Shown: positions 37,704-46,302 of the stretch, piece after piece
Numbering within the stretch: the first letter of the stretch is position 1
How the letters are laid out: every line of letters starts with the position of its first letter
NCBI RefSeq assembly: GCF_007625075.1
Contig: NZ_QMIE01000012.1
Location: 1-64,000 of the forward strand
Reading direction: 5' to 3'
DNA: 64,000 bases
From: Oceanidesulfovibrio indonesiensis
GTDB taxonomy: Bacteria > Desulfobacterota > Desulfovibrionia > Desulfovibrionales > Desulfovibrionaceae
Notes under the pieces: generated by a model
The model's database searches: none
The model's input: the letters and a program-made list of their open reading frames with translations, nothing else
Told to the model about the DNA's origin: nothing
Made by a program: the position numbers and the translations under genes

Positions 37704-38990
37704 TTACTTCATGGCATCGCCGGAAGCGGCGCCCTGCATCTTGATCTCGACCTTCTCGGTGAGGCCTTCGTAGTAGTCGCGCAGGATGGCGAGTACTTCG
37801 TCACGGCCGAAGTGATCCGGAACCTCGGCGCCTTCGGAAAGAGCCTTGCGGAGCTTGGTGCCGGAGAGGATCACGCGGTCTTCCTTGGTGTGGGGGCAGG
37901 TCTTCATGGAAGCCATGCCGTCGCACTTGAAGCAGTAGAAGGTCCAGTCGATCTTCATGGGCCGGGTTTCGAGAGCCTTGCCCGGGACCTTGCATGCCTC
38001 TTCAGGGGCGGCGTAGGGGATCTTGTCGAAGATTTCCTGAGCCTCGAAGAGGGTGTAGAAGTCGCCCACGCCAGCGTGGTCGCGGCCGATGAGCATCTCG
38101 GACACGCCGTAGTTCTGGCGGAAGGTAGCGTGGAGCAGAGCCTCGCGAGGACCGGCGTAGCGCATGTCGAGCGGGTAGCCGGCGTTGATCACGAAGTCTT
38201 TCACGAAGTAGTTGTCGATGAGGGTCTGAATGCACTTGATGCGGACATCAGCGGGGATGTCGCCGGGCTTCAGGTTGCCGATGAGGGAGTGGATGACCAC
38301 GCCGTCACAGGTCTCTACGCCGAGCTTGGCAAGGTACTCGTGGGAGCGGTGCATGGGGTTGCGCAGCTGCAGAGCGGCGACCTTGCCCCAATTGCGCTTG
38401 TCCATTTCCTCGCGGATCTGGGCGGGGGTCATGTAGACGCCGGGGAAACGCTCGGCGTAGTCGCCCTCGGAGAGGACCTTGACCGGGCCGGCCAGGTTGT
38501 ACTTGCCCTGAGCCATGACCATCTGCACGCCGGGGTGGTCTTCGAGGGCCACATCCCAGAACTTCTCGGAATCTTCGCCGTTGCCCTTGAAGACCATCTC
38601 GCATTCCCACTTCTTGCGGTCTTCGGTGAGCTCGTACTTTTCTTCAACCTTCATGGTGGCGTAGATCACGCCATCCTTGCCCACGAGAGCGACCTCGTCG
38701 CCTTCCTTCACATCTTCGTCATTGGTGTCGCAGACAACGGGAACAGGCCAGAAAGTGCCGTCGGAGAGGAGCATCTTCTCGCAAACGCTCTCCCAGTCGG
38801 CTTTCTTCATGAAGCCGCTCAGCGGGCTGAATCCGCCGATACCCATCATGATGGTGTCGCCCTTGACGCGGTCGGAAATTTCAATCTTCTTGAGGCCTTC
38901 GGCCTTCTTTTGCTCGGCTTCGAGCTCGGCGCCCTCGAGCTTGCAGATCACGAGCCCTTTGCCGCCATGAGGGGGAACGAGTTTGGACAT
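37704..38990 (-). CDS. sat: Sulfate adenylyltransferase (ATP sulfurylase)
   Basis: 428 residues. It makes adenosine 5'-phosphosulfate from sulfate and ATP, the first step of dissimilatory sulfate reduction. The ATP-binding motif [11 protein letters not shown] (about 209-219), [11 protein letters not shown] and the zinc-type CFKC...KTCPH segment are present. The start at 38990 has AAGGAG at the right distance. The upstream region carries a Rex-type operator overlapping a TTGACA element. Confidence 0.97.
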   Translation of the reverse strand: MSKLVPPHGGKGLVICKLEGAELEAEQKKAEGLKKIEISDRVKGDTIMMGIGGFSPLSGFMKKADWESVCEKMLLSDGTFWPVPVVCDTNDEDVKEGDEVALVGKDGVIYATMKVEEKYELTEDRKKWECEMVFKGNGEDSEKFWDVALEDHPGVQMVMAQGKYNLAGPVKVLSEGDYAERFPGVYMTPAQIREEMDKRNWGKVAALQLRNPMHRSHEYLAKLGVETCDGVVIHSLIGNLKPGDIPADVRIKCIQTLIDNYFVKDFVINAGYPLDMRYAGPREALLHATFRQNYGVSEMLIGRDHAGVGDFYTLFEAQEIFDKIPYAAPEEACKVPGKALETRPMKIDWTFYCFKCDGMASMKTCPHTKEDRVILSGTKLRKALSEGAEVPDHFGRDEVLAILRDYYEGLTEKVEIKMQGAASGDAMK

Positions 38991-39130
38991 GCCTTGACTC
39001 CTTTTCAAATTGATCTTTACCCAGATAAACGGTTCGGATCCCCAGCCTGTATTAAGACGCGTGCTGCACGCGCACGGATGAGGCCGGGGAAAGAGACCTC
39101 ACCAGCGTGGCTGCGTCGGAGTTCGATGGA

Positions 39131-39156
39131 TAATGAAATTTTTCACAAAATGTCAA
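39131..39156 (-). promoter_or_regulatory. Candidate sat promoter with Rex-type operator
   Basis: On the minus strand TTGACA (39151-39156) is followed at once by an 18-bp near-palindrome (39148-39131) that matches the Rex operator TTGTGAAATATTTCACAA at 15 of 18 positions. No strong -10 is evident (TATCCA at 18-bp spacing is the closest), but the box would occlude RNA polymerase. Rex control of sat has been reported in Desulfovibrio vulgaris, which supports the reading. The sat start lies about 140 bases downstream. Confidence 0.65.
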
Positions 39157-39533
39157 GCGCGATCTGGATAACCGTTTCAAGAAAAATAATGGGCAAAACG
39201 TCCAGCAAGTCTCAACCAGTCAGTTCAAAGGAGAATCTCCAAGCACTGGCGCCTGGGGTGGAGAAAAATCCCACCAAATATTATAGGGGCATTGCAACTG
39301 ACAGCAAGACAACGTAGTAAAGCTTTACCAGGGGCGACCTTCGATCGGGAAGCAATGGGGGCACGATTCGAAAGCGCCTGCTGATTCACATGTTCTCAAG
39401 TATTCTCACGCATCATTAATTATATGTAACGGGCTGTTTCAGCCAGAAATGGAATGTCGGATTTTGATCCGACCCGGAAACTTGGACCGTAGTCTGTGCC
39501 TCGGGTTCTCGGCCGTTGCCAGGTGCCGGCGCC

Positions 39534-39620
39534 GAAAGCTCCGCTGAATACGGGGCGGGCGACCTGAGCGCGATCCGCCTCGACCCGTGGCTGGAAAGCT
39601 CCGCTGAATACGGGGCGGGC
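39534..39620. repeat. 27-bp direct repeat, two exact copies with 60-bp period
   Basis: The 27 bases at 39534-39560 recur identically at 39594-39620, starting GAAAGCTCCGC and ending ACGGGGCGGGC. The 33 bases between them are not repeated. The pair lies between the sat promoter and the aprBA-side promoter. No third copy or cas gene is seen, so it is not called a CRISPR array; paired regulator sites or a local duplication are possible. Confidence 0.75.
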
Positions 39621-39639
39621 TCTGTCGTCCGTTTTTCTC

Positions 39640-39677
39640 TTGACAGTTTGCACGGGGGCTTGTTAATTATCTCACAA
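39640..39677 (+). promoter_or_regulatory. Candidate aprBA-side promoter with Rex-type operator
   Basis: TTGACA (39640-39645), a 17-base spacer and TTAATT (39663-39668) make a plausible promoter. The box TTGTTAATTATCTCACAA (39660-39677) covers the -10 and matches the Rex operator at 15 of 18 positions. It lies about 340 bases before the aprB start, implying a long leader or a separate small transcript. Confidence 0.55.
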
Positions 39678-39744
39678 ACGAATGCAGGGAACATAACAAC
39701 GCATCGTAATGATTGATTTTATTTGCACAGAAAATGGTTTTTGG

Positions 39745-39812
39745 AACCTCGTTGCGCCCATGCCCGCAGGCTGTGCTTCGCAGTTGCGGGGAATGCGCGG
39801 CGAGGTTTTTTT
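39745..39812 (+). terminator. Intrinsic-terminator-like hairpin in the aprBA leader (first)
   Basis: AACCTCG (39745-39751) pairs with CGAGGTT (39801-39807). GCGC/GCGC and CCCGCA/TGCGGG add inner pairing, and a run of seven Ts follows (39806-39812). It has the form of an intrinsic terminator about 135 bases downstream of the candidate promoter, so the RNA from about 39675 to 39812 could be an independent small RNA or an attenuated aprBA leader. Confidence 0.6.
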
Positions 39813-39822
39813 GTCAGGACCG

Positions 39823-39863
39823 ACAGCCGCCAGGCGTTTCCTGGTCAGGTGTGTTTCGGCTGT
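39823..39863 (+). other. Structured RNA element in the aprBA leader
   Basis: ACAGCCG (39823-39829) pairs with CGGCTGT (39857-39863), enclosing a CCAGG/CCTGG hairpin. It lies between the two terminator-like hairpins. It matches no riboswitch class that I can recognise. A role in switching the second hairpin is only a suggestion. Confidence 0.35.
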
Positions 39864-39897
39864 AGCGGTTTAGGATTGTTCTGCTTCTGGCAAGAGG

Positions 39898-39928
39898 GCA
39901 GGCGGGGTTCAGGCGCCGTCTGCTTTTT
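39898..39928 (+). terminator. Intrinsic-terminator-like hairpin in the aprBA leader (second)
   Basis: GCAGGCGG (39898-39905) pairs with CCGTCTGC (39916-39923) over 8 bp with one G-U pair and is followed by five Ts. It is about 90 bases before the aprB start. A short CCCC/GGGG stem follows at about 39932-39950. No good promoter lies between this hairpin and aprB. Confidence 0.5.
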
Positions 39929-40019
39929 GCTCCCCTGGTGCGCCGGGGGGATATAGGCATCGAGACTAATCGGCTGTGGTTTTCAACCTTAACAACATCA
40001 CTGATGTGGAGGATTGAGT

Positions 40020-40526
40020 ATGCCTACCTATGTTGATCCGGAAAAGTGTGATGGCTGCAAAGGCGGCGAAAAGACCGCTTGCATGTACATCTGCCCCAAC
40101 GATCTGATGATCCTCGACCCCGAGGAAATGAAGGCGTTCAACCAGGAGCCCGAGGCTTGCTGGGAATGCTACTCCTGCATCAAGATCTGCCCCCAGGGCG
40201 CCATCACCGCTCGCCCCTATGCGGACTTCGCTCCCATGGGCGGCACCTCGATTCCGCTGCGCGGTTCCGAGGACATCATGTGGACCATCAAGTTCCGCAA
40301 CGGCTCCGTAAAGCGCTTCAAGTTCCCGATCCGCACCACCGCTGAAGGCTCCATCAAGCCCTTCGACGGCAAGCCCGAAGCCGGCGATCTGGAAGACGAG
40401 CTGCTCTTCACCGAGACCGAGCTGGCCAAGCCCCAGGAAGCTCTCGGCAAGAAGTTCGATATCGAGGCTGCTGACGTCACCCAGTGCTGGCAGGATATGC
40501 CCTGCGAGGCCGGCGGTAATCGGTAG
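40020..40526 (+). CDS. aprB: Adenylylsulfate reductase beta subunit (AprB)
   Basis: 168 residues. It is the ferredoxin-like electron-transfer subunit of APS reductase. Two 4Fe-4S sites are seen: CDGCKGGEKTACMYICP, with the spacing typical of AprB, and CWECYSCIKICPQGA. The C-terminal tail wraps the alpha subunit. GGAGG before the ATG sets the start. Codon use is strongly biased, as expected for a highly expressed gene. Confidence 0.97.
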   Translation: MPTYVDPEKCDGCKGGEKTACMYICPNDLMILDPEEMKAFNQEPEACWECYSCIKICPQGAITARPYADFAPMGGTSIPLRGSEDIMWTIKFRNGSVKRFKFPIRTTAEGSIKPFDGKPEAGDLEDELLFTETELAKPQEALGKKFDIEAADVTQCWQDMPCEAGGNR

Positions 40527-40596
40527 TTCCGATTCTTGCGCTAGAATCGTGCGTAGTTCCTGAGAATTCAACGAATTCCAATCGAGGAGATACACA

Positions 40597-42591
40597 ATGC
40601 CTAGGATTCCCGTAAAGGAAGCACCTCGTGGTTTGGCTCTGGCCGAACCCGAAGTCAAAGAGCATGATGTTGACATTCTGATGGTCGGCGGCGGTATGGG
40701 TAACTGCGGTACCGCGTTCGAAGCTGTGCGCTGGGCCGACAAGTATGCCCCGGACGCCAAGATCATGCTGCTGGACAAGGCCGCCCTCGAGCGCTCCGGC
40801 GCCGTTGCGCAGGGTCTGTCCGCCATCAACACCTACCTCGGCGAAAACAATGCTGACGACTACGTCCGCATGGTCCGCACCGACCTCATGGGCCTGGTCC
40901 GCGAAGACCTGATCTTCGACCTCGGCCGCCACGTCGACGACTCCGTCCATCTCTTCGAAGAGTGGGGCCTGCCCTGCTGGATCAAGGACGAGAACGGCAA
41001 GAACCTCGACGGCGCCGCCGCCAAGGCTGCCGGCAAGAGCCTGCGCAACGGCGACAGCCCCGTCCGTTCCGGCCGCTGGCAGATGATGATCAACGGTGAG
41101 TCCTACAAGGTCATCGTTGCCGAAGCTGCCAAGAACGCCCTGGGCGAAGAGCGCATCATGGAGCGCATGTTCATCGTGAAGCTGCTCCTGGACGCCAACG
41201 AGCCCAACCGCATCGCCGGCGCCGTGGGCTTCAACCTGCGCGCCAACGAAGTGCACATCTTCCGCACCAACGCCATGGTCGTCGCCTGCGGCGGCGCCGT
41301 GAACGTGTATCGCCCCCGCTCCACCGGTGAGGGCATGGGCCGCGCCTGGTACCCCGTCTGGAACGCCGGTTCGACCTACACCATGTGTGCCCAGGTCGGC
41401 GCCGAGATGACCATGATGGAAAACCGCTTCGTCCCCGCCCGCTTCAAGGACGGTTACGGCCCGGTCGGCGCCTGGTTCCTGCTCTTCAAGGCCAAGGCCA
41501 CCAACTACAAGGGCGAAGACTACTGCGTGACCAACCGCGCCATGCTGAAGCCCTACGAGGAGCGCGGCTACGCTCGCGGTCACATCATCCCCACCTGCCT
41601 GCGCAACCACATGATGCTCCGTGAGATGCGTGAAGGTCGCGGTCCCATCTACATGGACACCAAGACCGCCCTGCAGGAGTCCTTCAAGACCATGACCCCG
41701 GCCGAGCAGAAGCACCTCGAGGCCGAGGCCTGGGAAGACTTCCTCGACATGTGCGTTGGTCAGGCCAACCTCTGGGCCGCCACCAACTGCGCCCCCGAGG
41801 AGCGCGGCTCCGAGATCATGCCCACCGAGCCCTACCTGCTCGGCTCCCACTCCGGTTGCTGCGGCATCTGGGTTTCCGGTCCGGACGAGGACTGGGTCCC
41901 CGAGGACTACAAGATCAAGGCTGACAACGGCAAGATCTACAACCGCATGACCACCGTGAACGGCCTGTGGACCTGCGCTGACGGTGTTGGCGCTTCCGGC
42001 CACAAGTTCTCCTCCGGCTCCCACGCCGAGGGCCGTATCTGCGGCAAGCAGATGGTGCGTTGGATCGTGGACCACAAGGACTTCAAGCCCACCCTCAAAG
42101 AGAGCGCGGACGAGCTCAAGAAGCTCATCTACCGTCCGTTCTACAACTACGAGGCTGGAAAGGGCGCTTCGACCGACCCGGTCGTCAACCCCGAGTACAT
42201 CTCGCCCAAGAACTTCATGATGCGTCTGGTCAAGCACACCGACGAGTACGGCGGCGGCGTTGCCACCTACTACACCACGTCGGCTGCTGCTCTGGACACC
42301 GGCTTCTGGCTGCTCGACATGCTCGAGGAAGACTCCCTGAAGCTGGCTGCCCGCGACCTGCACGAACTGCTGCGCTGCTGGGAGAACTACCACCGTCTGT
42401 GGACCGTTCGCCTCCACATGCAGCACATCCGCTTCCGTGAAGAAACCCGTTACCCGGGCTTCTACTACCGTGCGGACTTCATGGCTCTGGATGACACCAA
42501 GTGGAAGTGCTTCGTGAACTCCAAGTACGATCCCGAGAAGGGTGAGACGACGATGTTCAAGAAGCCCTACTACCAGATCATCCCTGACTAG
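40597..42591 (+). CDS. aprA: Adenylylsulfate reductase alpha subunit (AprA)
   Basis: 664 residues, the normal length. It is the FAD subunit that reduces APS to sulfite and AMP. The FAD-binding VDILMVGGGMGNCGTAFEA is near 22-40, with SGAVAQGLSAIN, the AprA-type NRFVPARFKDGYGPVGAW block and PTCLRNHMMLREMREGRG. GAGGAG precedes the ATG 70 bases after aprB. Codon use is as biased as in aprB. Two hairpins follow the stop codon. Confidence 0.98.
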   Translation: MPRIPVKEAPRGLALAEPEVKEHDVDILMVGGGMGNCGTAFEAVRWADKYAPDAKIMLLDKAALERSGAVAQGLSAINTYLGENNADDYVRMVRTDLMGLVREDLIFDLGRHVDDSVHLFEEWGLPCWIKDENGKNLDGAAAKAAGKSLRNGDSPVRSGRWQMMINGESYKVIVAEAAKNALGEERIMERMFIVKLLLDANEPNRIAGAVGFNLRANEVHIFRTNAMVVACGGAVNVYRPRSTGEGMGRAWYPVWNAGSTYTMCAQVGAEMTMMENRFVPARFKDGYGPVGAWFLLFKAKATNYKGEDYCVTNRAMLKPYEERGYARGHIIPTCLRNHMMLREMREGRGPIYMDTKTALQESFKTMTPAEQKHLEAEAWEDFLDMCVGQANLWAATNCAPEERGSEIMPTEPYLLGSHSGCCGIWVSGPDEDWVPEDYKIKADNGKIYNRMTTVNGLWTCADGVGASGHKFSSGSHAEGRICGKQMVRWIVDHKDFKPTLKESADELKKLIYRPFYNYEAGKGASTDPVVNPEYISPKNFMMRLVKHTDEYGGGVATYYTTSAAALDTGFWLLDMLEEDSLKLAARDLHELLRCWENYHRLWTVRLHMQHIRFREETRYPGFYYRADFMALDDTKWKCFVNSKYDPEKGETTMFKKPYYQIIPD

Positions 42592-42605
42592 GACGAACTG
42601 TAACG

Positions 42606-42647
42606 GCGGCTGCGGGTCTTCATGGCCCGCGGCCGCTCTTTTCCTTT
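42606..42647 (+). terminator. Intrinsic terminator after aprA
   Basis: An 11-bp GC-rich stem (GCGGCTGCGGG with CCCGCGGCCGC, one G-U pair) and a 9-base loop are followed by CTCTTTTCCTTT-type T-rich sequence. It lies 14 bases after the aprA stop. Confidence 0.75.
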
Positions 42648-42652
42648 CGCCC

Positions 42653-42713
42653 AAAATGGTCTAAGCCCAAGCCCTGACGGATATGCGTCCAAGGTCTGGG
42701 CTTAGGCCATTTT
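42653..42713. terminator. 17-bp inverted repeat between aprA and qmoA
   Basis: The arms 42653-42669 and 42697-42713 are complementary over 17 bp with one G-U pair, starting AAAATGG and ending CCATTTT, with a 27-base loop. The A-run/T-run ends give it bidirectional-terminator form. Only about 30 bases separate it from qmoA, too few for a separate promoter downstream, so qmo transcription must pass it or start within it. Confidence 0.6.
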
Positions 42714-42747
42714 CAAGACAGGCCGCGAAAAACCACGGAGGAATATG

Positions 42748-43983
42748 ATGTCCAAACCGATACTCGTGATAGGTGGCGGATTCAGCGGCATGACCGCCGC
42801 CCTTGAAGCCGCCGAAGTAGGCTATGAGGTCTACATCGTCGAGAAGACGCCCTACCTTGGAGGTCGTGTCGCGCAGCTGAATAAATACTTTCCGAAGCTT
42901 TGCCCTCCGTCCTGCGGCCTGGAGATCCAGTTCCAAAGGATTAAGAAGAACCCCAGGGTCAAGTTCTTCACTATGGCCGAGGTGACCAAGGTCACCGGCC
43001 AGGCTGGCGCTTACAACGTCTCTGTCCGCATCAAGCCGCGCCATACCCTGCGCGCCGAGGCCGATCTTTCCTTGCTCGCCGACTCGCTCGAGGGCGAAAC
43101 AACCAATGATTTCAACTTTGGTCTGGACTCCCGCAAGGGACTCTACAAAGACATGCCGTTCGCCTTCCCAGCCCGCTACGTCGTGGACAAAGACGCCTGT
43201 ACGAAAGATGATCTGAACAAGATCGCCGCCAGCCAGTTTGTCGACCTCAATGAGGAAGCAAAGAACATCGAGCTCGAGGTGGGCAGCATCGTCATCGCCA
43301 CTGGATGGAAGCCCTACGATGTGACCAAACTCACGAATCTGGGCGCGGGCCAGGTCCCCAACTGTATTTCCAACATGCAGATGGAGCGCATCGCCGCTCC
43401 CAATGGCCCCACCAAGGGCGTCATCCAGCGCCCGTCCGACGGCAAGGCTCCCAAGAAAATCTGTTTCGTGCAATGCGCCGGCTCCCGCGATCAGAACCAT
43501 CTGAACTTCTGCTCCTACATCTGCTGCATGGCCTCGCTCAAGCAGGCCCTGTATGTACGCGAGCAGTACCCGGACGCCGAGTGCACCGTATACTATATCG
43601 ACATGCGCACTCCCGAACGCTACGACAAGTTCCGCCGCCGCGCCCTTGAGGATGAGAAGATCAACCTTGTCAAGGGCAAGGTCGCCGGTGTCGAAGCCGA
43701 TCCTGCCGGCGACGTCATCGTGGAGGTCGAGGACGCCGTACGCGGCATCAAGAAGAAAGTCCGCTACGATATGGTAGTGCTCGCAACCGGCATGCAGCCG
43801 AGCCTCGCCGGCGCCAAGCTGCCCTTCGACGTCCCCGTGGACGAGGAAGGATTCATCACGGGAGGCGAGGAAAAGGGAATATTCACAGCCGGCTGCGCCA
43901 AAAAGCCCCTGGACGTGATGAAATCCGCCCAGTCCGGCACCGGCGCGGCGCTCAAGGCGATCCAAACGGTGAGAGGGAGGTAA
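42748..43983 (+). CDS. qmoA: Quinone-interacting membrane-bound oxidoreductase subunit A (QmoA)
   Basis: 411 residues. It is an HdrA-like FAD protein of the Qmo complex, which passes electrons from menaquinone towards AprBA. The FAD site VIGGGFSGMTAALEAAEVG is at the N-terminus, and the HdrA-type CAGSRDQNHLNFCSYICC is near 245. Two adjacent ATGs (42745 and 42748) are possible; the GGAGG fits the second better. It lacks the ferredoxin domains of full-length HdrA, as is usual for QmoA. Confidence 0.96.
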   Translation: MSKPILVIGGGFSGMTAALEAAEVGYEVYIVEKTPYLGGRVAQLNKYFPKLCPPSCGLEIQFQRIKKNPRVKFFTMAEVTKVTGQAGAYNVSVRIKPRHTLRAEADLSLLADSLEGETTNDFNFGLDSRKGLYKDMPFAFPARYVVDKDACTKDDLNKIAASQFVDLNEEAKNIELEVGSIVIATGWKPYDVTKLTNLGAGQVPNCISNMQMERIAAPNGPTKGVIQRPSDGKAPKKICFVQCAGSRDQNHLNFCSYICCMASLKQALYVREQYPDAECTVYYIDMRTPERYDKFRRRALEDEKINLVKGKVAGVEADPAGDVIVEVEDAVRGIKKKVRYDMVVLATGMQPSLAGAKLPFDVPVDEEGFITGGEEKGIFTAGCAKKPLDVMKSAQSGTGAALKAIQTVRGR

Positions 43984-43989
43984 CGACCC

Positions 43990-46290
43990 ATGGCCGAGAA
44001 GATAGGAGTCTATTTCGACAAGTCCTGCTTGAGCCCGGTCCTCGATACCGAGACGCTCGAGGAGCACGTGCAGACCAAATGGGGCGACCTGTGCTCCGTG
44101 GTCAAGAGCGCCACCGTGCTCGCCAGCGACGAAGGCCGCAAGATGATCCAGGCCGACATCGACGCCGGCGAAATCGACGCCGTGCTCGTGTGCGGCAGTT
44201 CGCCCCGGTACGACTGGGAGTTCTTCACTTTTGACGGCGTCCTGACGGAGCGCGTCAACCTGCGCGAGCAGTGCATCCTCTGCTACCAGGACGCTGACGG
44301 CACCCCCGTTGACCTGGACGAAGAGGCACCGGAAGAGCTCGTGGGCATCGCCAAGGACTACATCAACATGGGCATGGCCAAGCTCAAAACCGGCAAGGTT
44401 CCTCACCTGGACGTCGAGGAGCTCAACCGCACCATTCTTGTGCTGGGCGGCGGCTGGACTGGCCTGAACGCTGCGCTCAATACCGCCAAAGCCGGCTACG
44501 ACACCATTCTGGTGGAGCGTGAGGCCGAGCTCGGCGGCGCTGCCAAGAACTTCTACAAGACCGTACCGCTTGCGCATCCGTATACGGAAGCCCACGACAC
44601 GGGCCTGGACAAGCTTATTGCCGAGGTCGAAGGCAACGAGCGCATCAAGGTGATGAAGTCCAGCGAACTCACCAAGCTCAAGGGGCAACCCGGCCAGTAT
44701 ACGGCCACCATCAAAACCGGCTCCGGCGAGGAAGCCGTCTCCGTCGGTTCCGTGGTCATGGCCACTGGCTGGAAGCCGCAGAACACCAAGTACCTCAAGC
44801 CGCTGGGCTACGGCGCGATCAAGAACGTGGTCACCAGCCGCGAGTTCGAGATCATGGCCAAAGAAGGCAACATTGCCAAGCCTTCTGACGGAAGCCCGGC
44901 CAAGAAGGTCGCCTTCATCCTCGATCTGTCCGCCCTCGATCCTGGCGGCCGCATCTATAAGGACCTCGCTGAGTGCGAGCTTTCCGCCGAGGTGGAAGGC
45001 GAGGGCGATCCCCACTCCGAAGTCGAGGTCGAGGTCATCGAGCAGAAAGACTGGGAAGGCTACCAGCACCTGCCCATGACCAACTCGGTCTCTTCCGTGG
45101 TTGCGCTGAAGCAGGCCAACTACGTGTTGGAAAAGTCCGACGATTCCATCGCCTATGTCTTCTACGACTCCATGGTCGTCCAGGGCGTGTACGAGAAGTA
45201 CTACAAGTCCGCGCAGGACAAGCCCGGCATGATGCTCTCCAAGGGCCGCGTCACTGCGGTGGAGGAAGCCGACGGCGGCCTGGTCGTGAAGGTCTCCGAC
45301 TCGCTCTTCGGCGGCGATATCGAAGTCGCAGTGGACATGGTGGTCCTGCCAACCGGCATCGTGCCCACGTCCGCCAAGGAAGCCGTTGTGCACTTCGACT
45401 ATCGACAGGGTCCGGCCTTCCCGGATCTGGCGCTGTTCGAGGGCTTTACGGATTCGAACTACATCTGCTTCCCCTATGAGACCCGCCGGACCGGCGTGTA
45501 CGCCGCAGGCGCCGTGCGCCAGCCCATGCTCATGGATTACGCCACCGAGGACGCCGCCGGCGCGGCGCTCAAGGCAATCCAGTGTCTGGAGTCTGTCAAT
45601 CGCGGTGTTTCCGTCCACCCGCGTTCGGGCGACCCCTCCTACCCGGTGTTCAACTTCGTGCGCTGCACCCAGTGCAAGCGCTGCACCGAAGAATGTCCTT
45701 TCGGCGCCCTGGACGATGACGAGAAGGGCACGCCGCTGCCCAACTTTAACCGCTGCCGCCGCTGCGGCACCTGCATGGGCGCGTGCCCTGAGCGCGTGAT
45801 CTCCTTCGACAACTACGGCATCGGCATGATGAGCGATGTTGTCCGCCAGTACAACGTGCCGGACGACATCAACGAAGGCGGACCGCGCATCCTGATCATG
45901 GCCTGTGAGAACGACGCCTACCCGGCGCTCGACATGGCAGCCATTCGCGGCAAGCACTGGAGCCCCTTCGTGCGGATCATGCCCGTGCGCTGCCTGGGTT
46001 CGGTCAACGCCATCTGGATCAAGGACGCCATGAGCCGCGGCACGGACGGCGTCATGCTGCTGGGCTGCAAGTACGGCGACGACTACCAGTGCCACTTCGT
46101 GAAGGGGTCTGAGATCTGCAACCGCCGCAAGGAGAACATCGCCGAGACGCTGAACCAGCTCGGTATCGAACCCGAGCGCGTGGAGCAGTACGAAGTCGCC
46201 ATCGACGAGTACGACAAGGTGCCTGAGCTGATCGACCAGTTCATCAAGGACGTCCTCAGGATGGGCCCCAACCCGTTCAAGGGATACTAG
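43990..46290 (+). CDS. qmoB: Quinone-interacting membrane-bound oxidoreductase subunit B (QmoB)
   Basis: 766 residues. It is HdrA-like with an extra domain. The N-terminal region precedes an FAD site VLGGGWTGLNAALNTAKAG (about 155-175). Two 4Fe-4S motifs follow, CTQCKRCTEECP and CRRCGTCMGACP, near 560-600. The C-terminal part (about 635-766, ILIMACENDAYPALDM to the end) is an MvhD/FlpD-type domain with CLGSVNAIWI and LLGCKYGDDYQCHF. It starts 6 bases after qmoA and is followed by qmoC 12 bases later. Confidence 0.96.
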   Translation: MAEKIGVYFDKSCLSPVLDTETLEEHVQTKWGDLCSVVKSATVLASDEGRKMIQADIDAGEIDAVLVCGSSPRYDWEFFTFDGVLTERVNLREQCILCYQDADGTPVDLDEEAPEELVGIAKDYINMGMAKLKTGKVPHLDVEELNRTILVLGGGWTGLNAALNTAKAGYDTILVEREAELGGAAKNFYKTVPLAHPYTEAHDTGLDKLIAEVEGNERIKVMKSSELTKLKGQPGQYTATIKTGSGEEAVSVGSVVMATGWKPQNTKYLKPLGYGAIKNVVTSREFEIMAKEGNIAKPSDGSPAKKVAFILDLSALDPGGRIYKDLAECELSAEVEGEGDPHSEVEVEVIEQKDWEGYQHLPMTNSVSSVVALKQANYVLEKSDDSIAYVFYDSMVVQGVYEKYYKSAQDKPGMMLSKGRVTAVEEADGGLVVKVSDSLFGGDIEVAVDMVVLPTGIVPTSAKEAVVHFDYRQGPAFPDLALFEGFTDSNYICFPYETRRTGVYAAGAVRQPMLMDYATEDAAGAALKAIQCLESVNRGVSVHPRSGDPSYPVFNFVRCTQCKRCTEECPFGALDDDEKGTPLPNFNRCRRCGTCMGACPERVISFDNYGIGMMSDVVRQYNVPDDINEGGPRILIMACENDAYPALDMAAIRGKHWSPFVRIMPVRCLGSVNAIWIKDAMSRGTDGVMLLGCKYGDDYQCHFVKGSEICNRRKENIAETLNQLGIEPERVEQYEVAIDEYDKVPELIDQFIKDVLRMGPNPFKGY

Positions 46291-46302
46291 GAGGTCATTC
46301 GA

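Noticed and set aside
39534-39620. Two exact 27-bp repeats with a 33-bp spacer, CRISPR-like spacing
   Set aside because: Only two units, no third degenerate copy on either side, no leader-like sequence and no cas gene in the window.
39709-39873. 54-codon open frame (MIDFICTENG...) spanning the first leader hairpin
   Set aside because: No Shine-Dalgarno before the ATG, it runs through the hairpin and T-run, and its composition does not resemble a gene.
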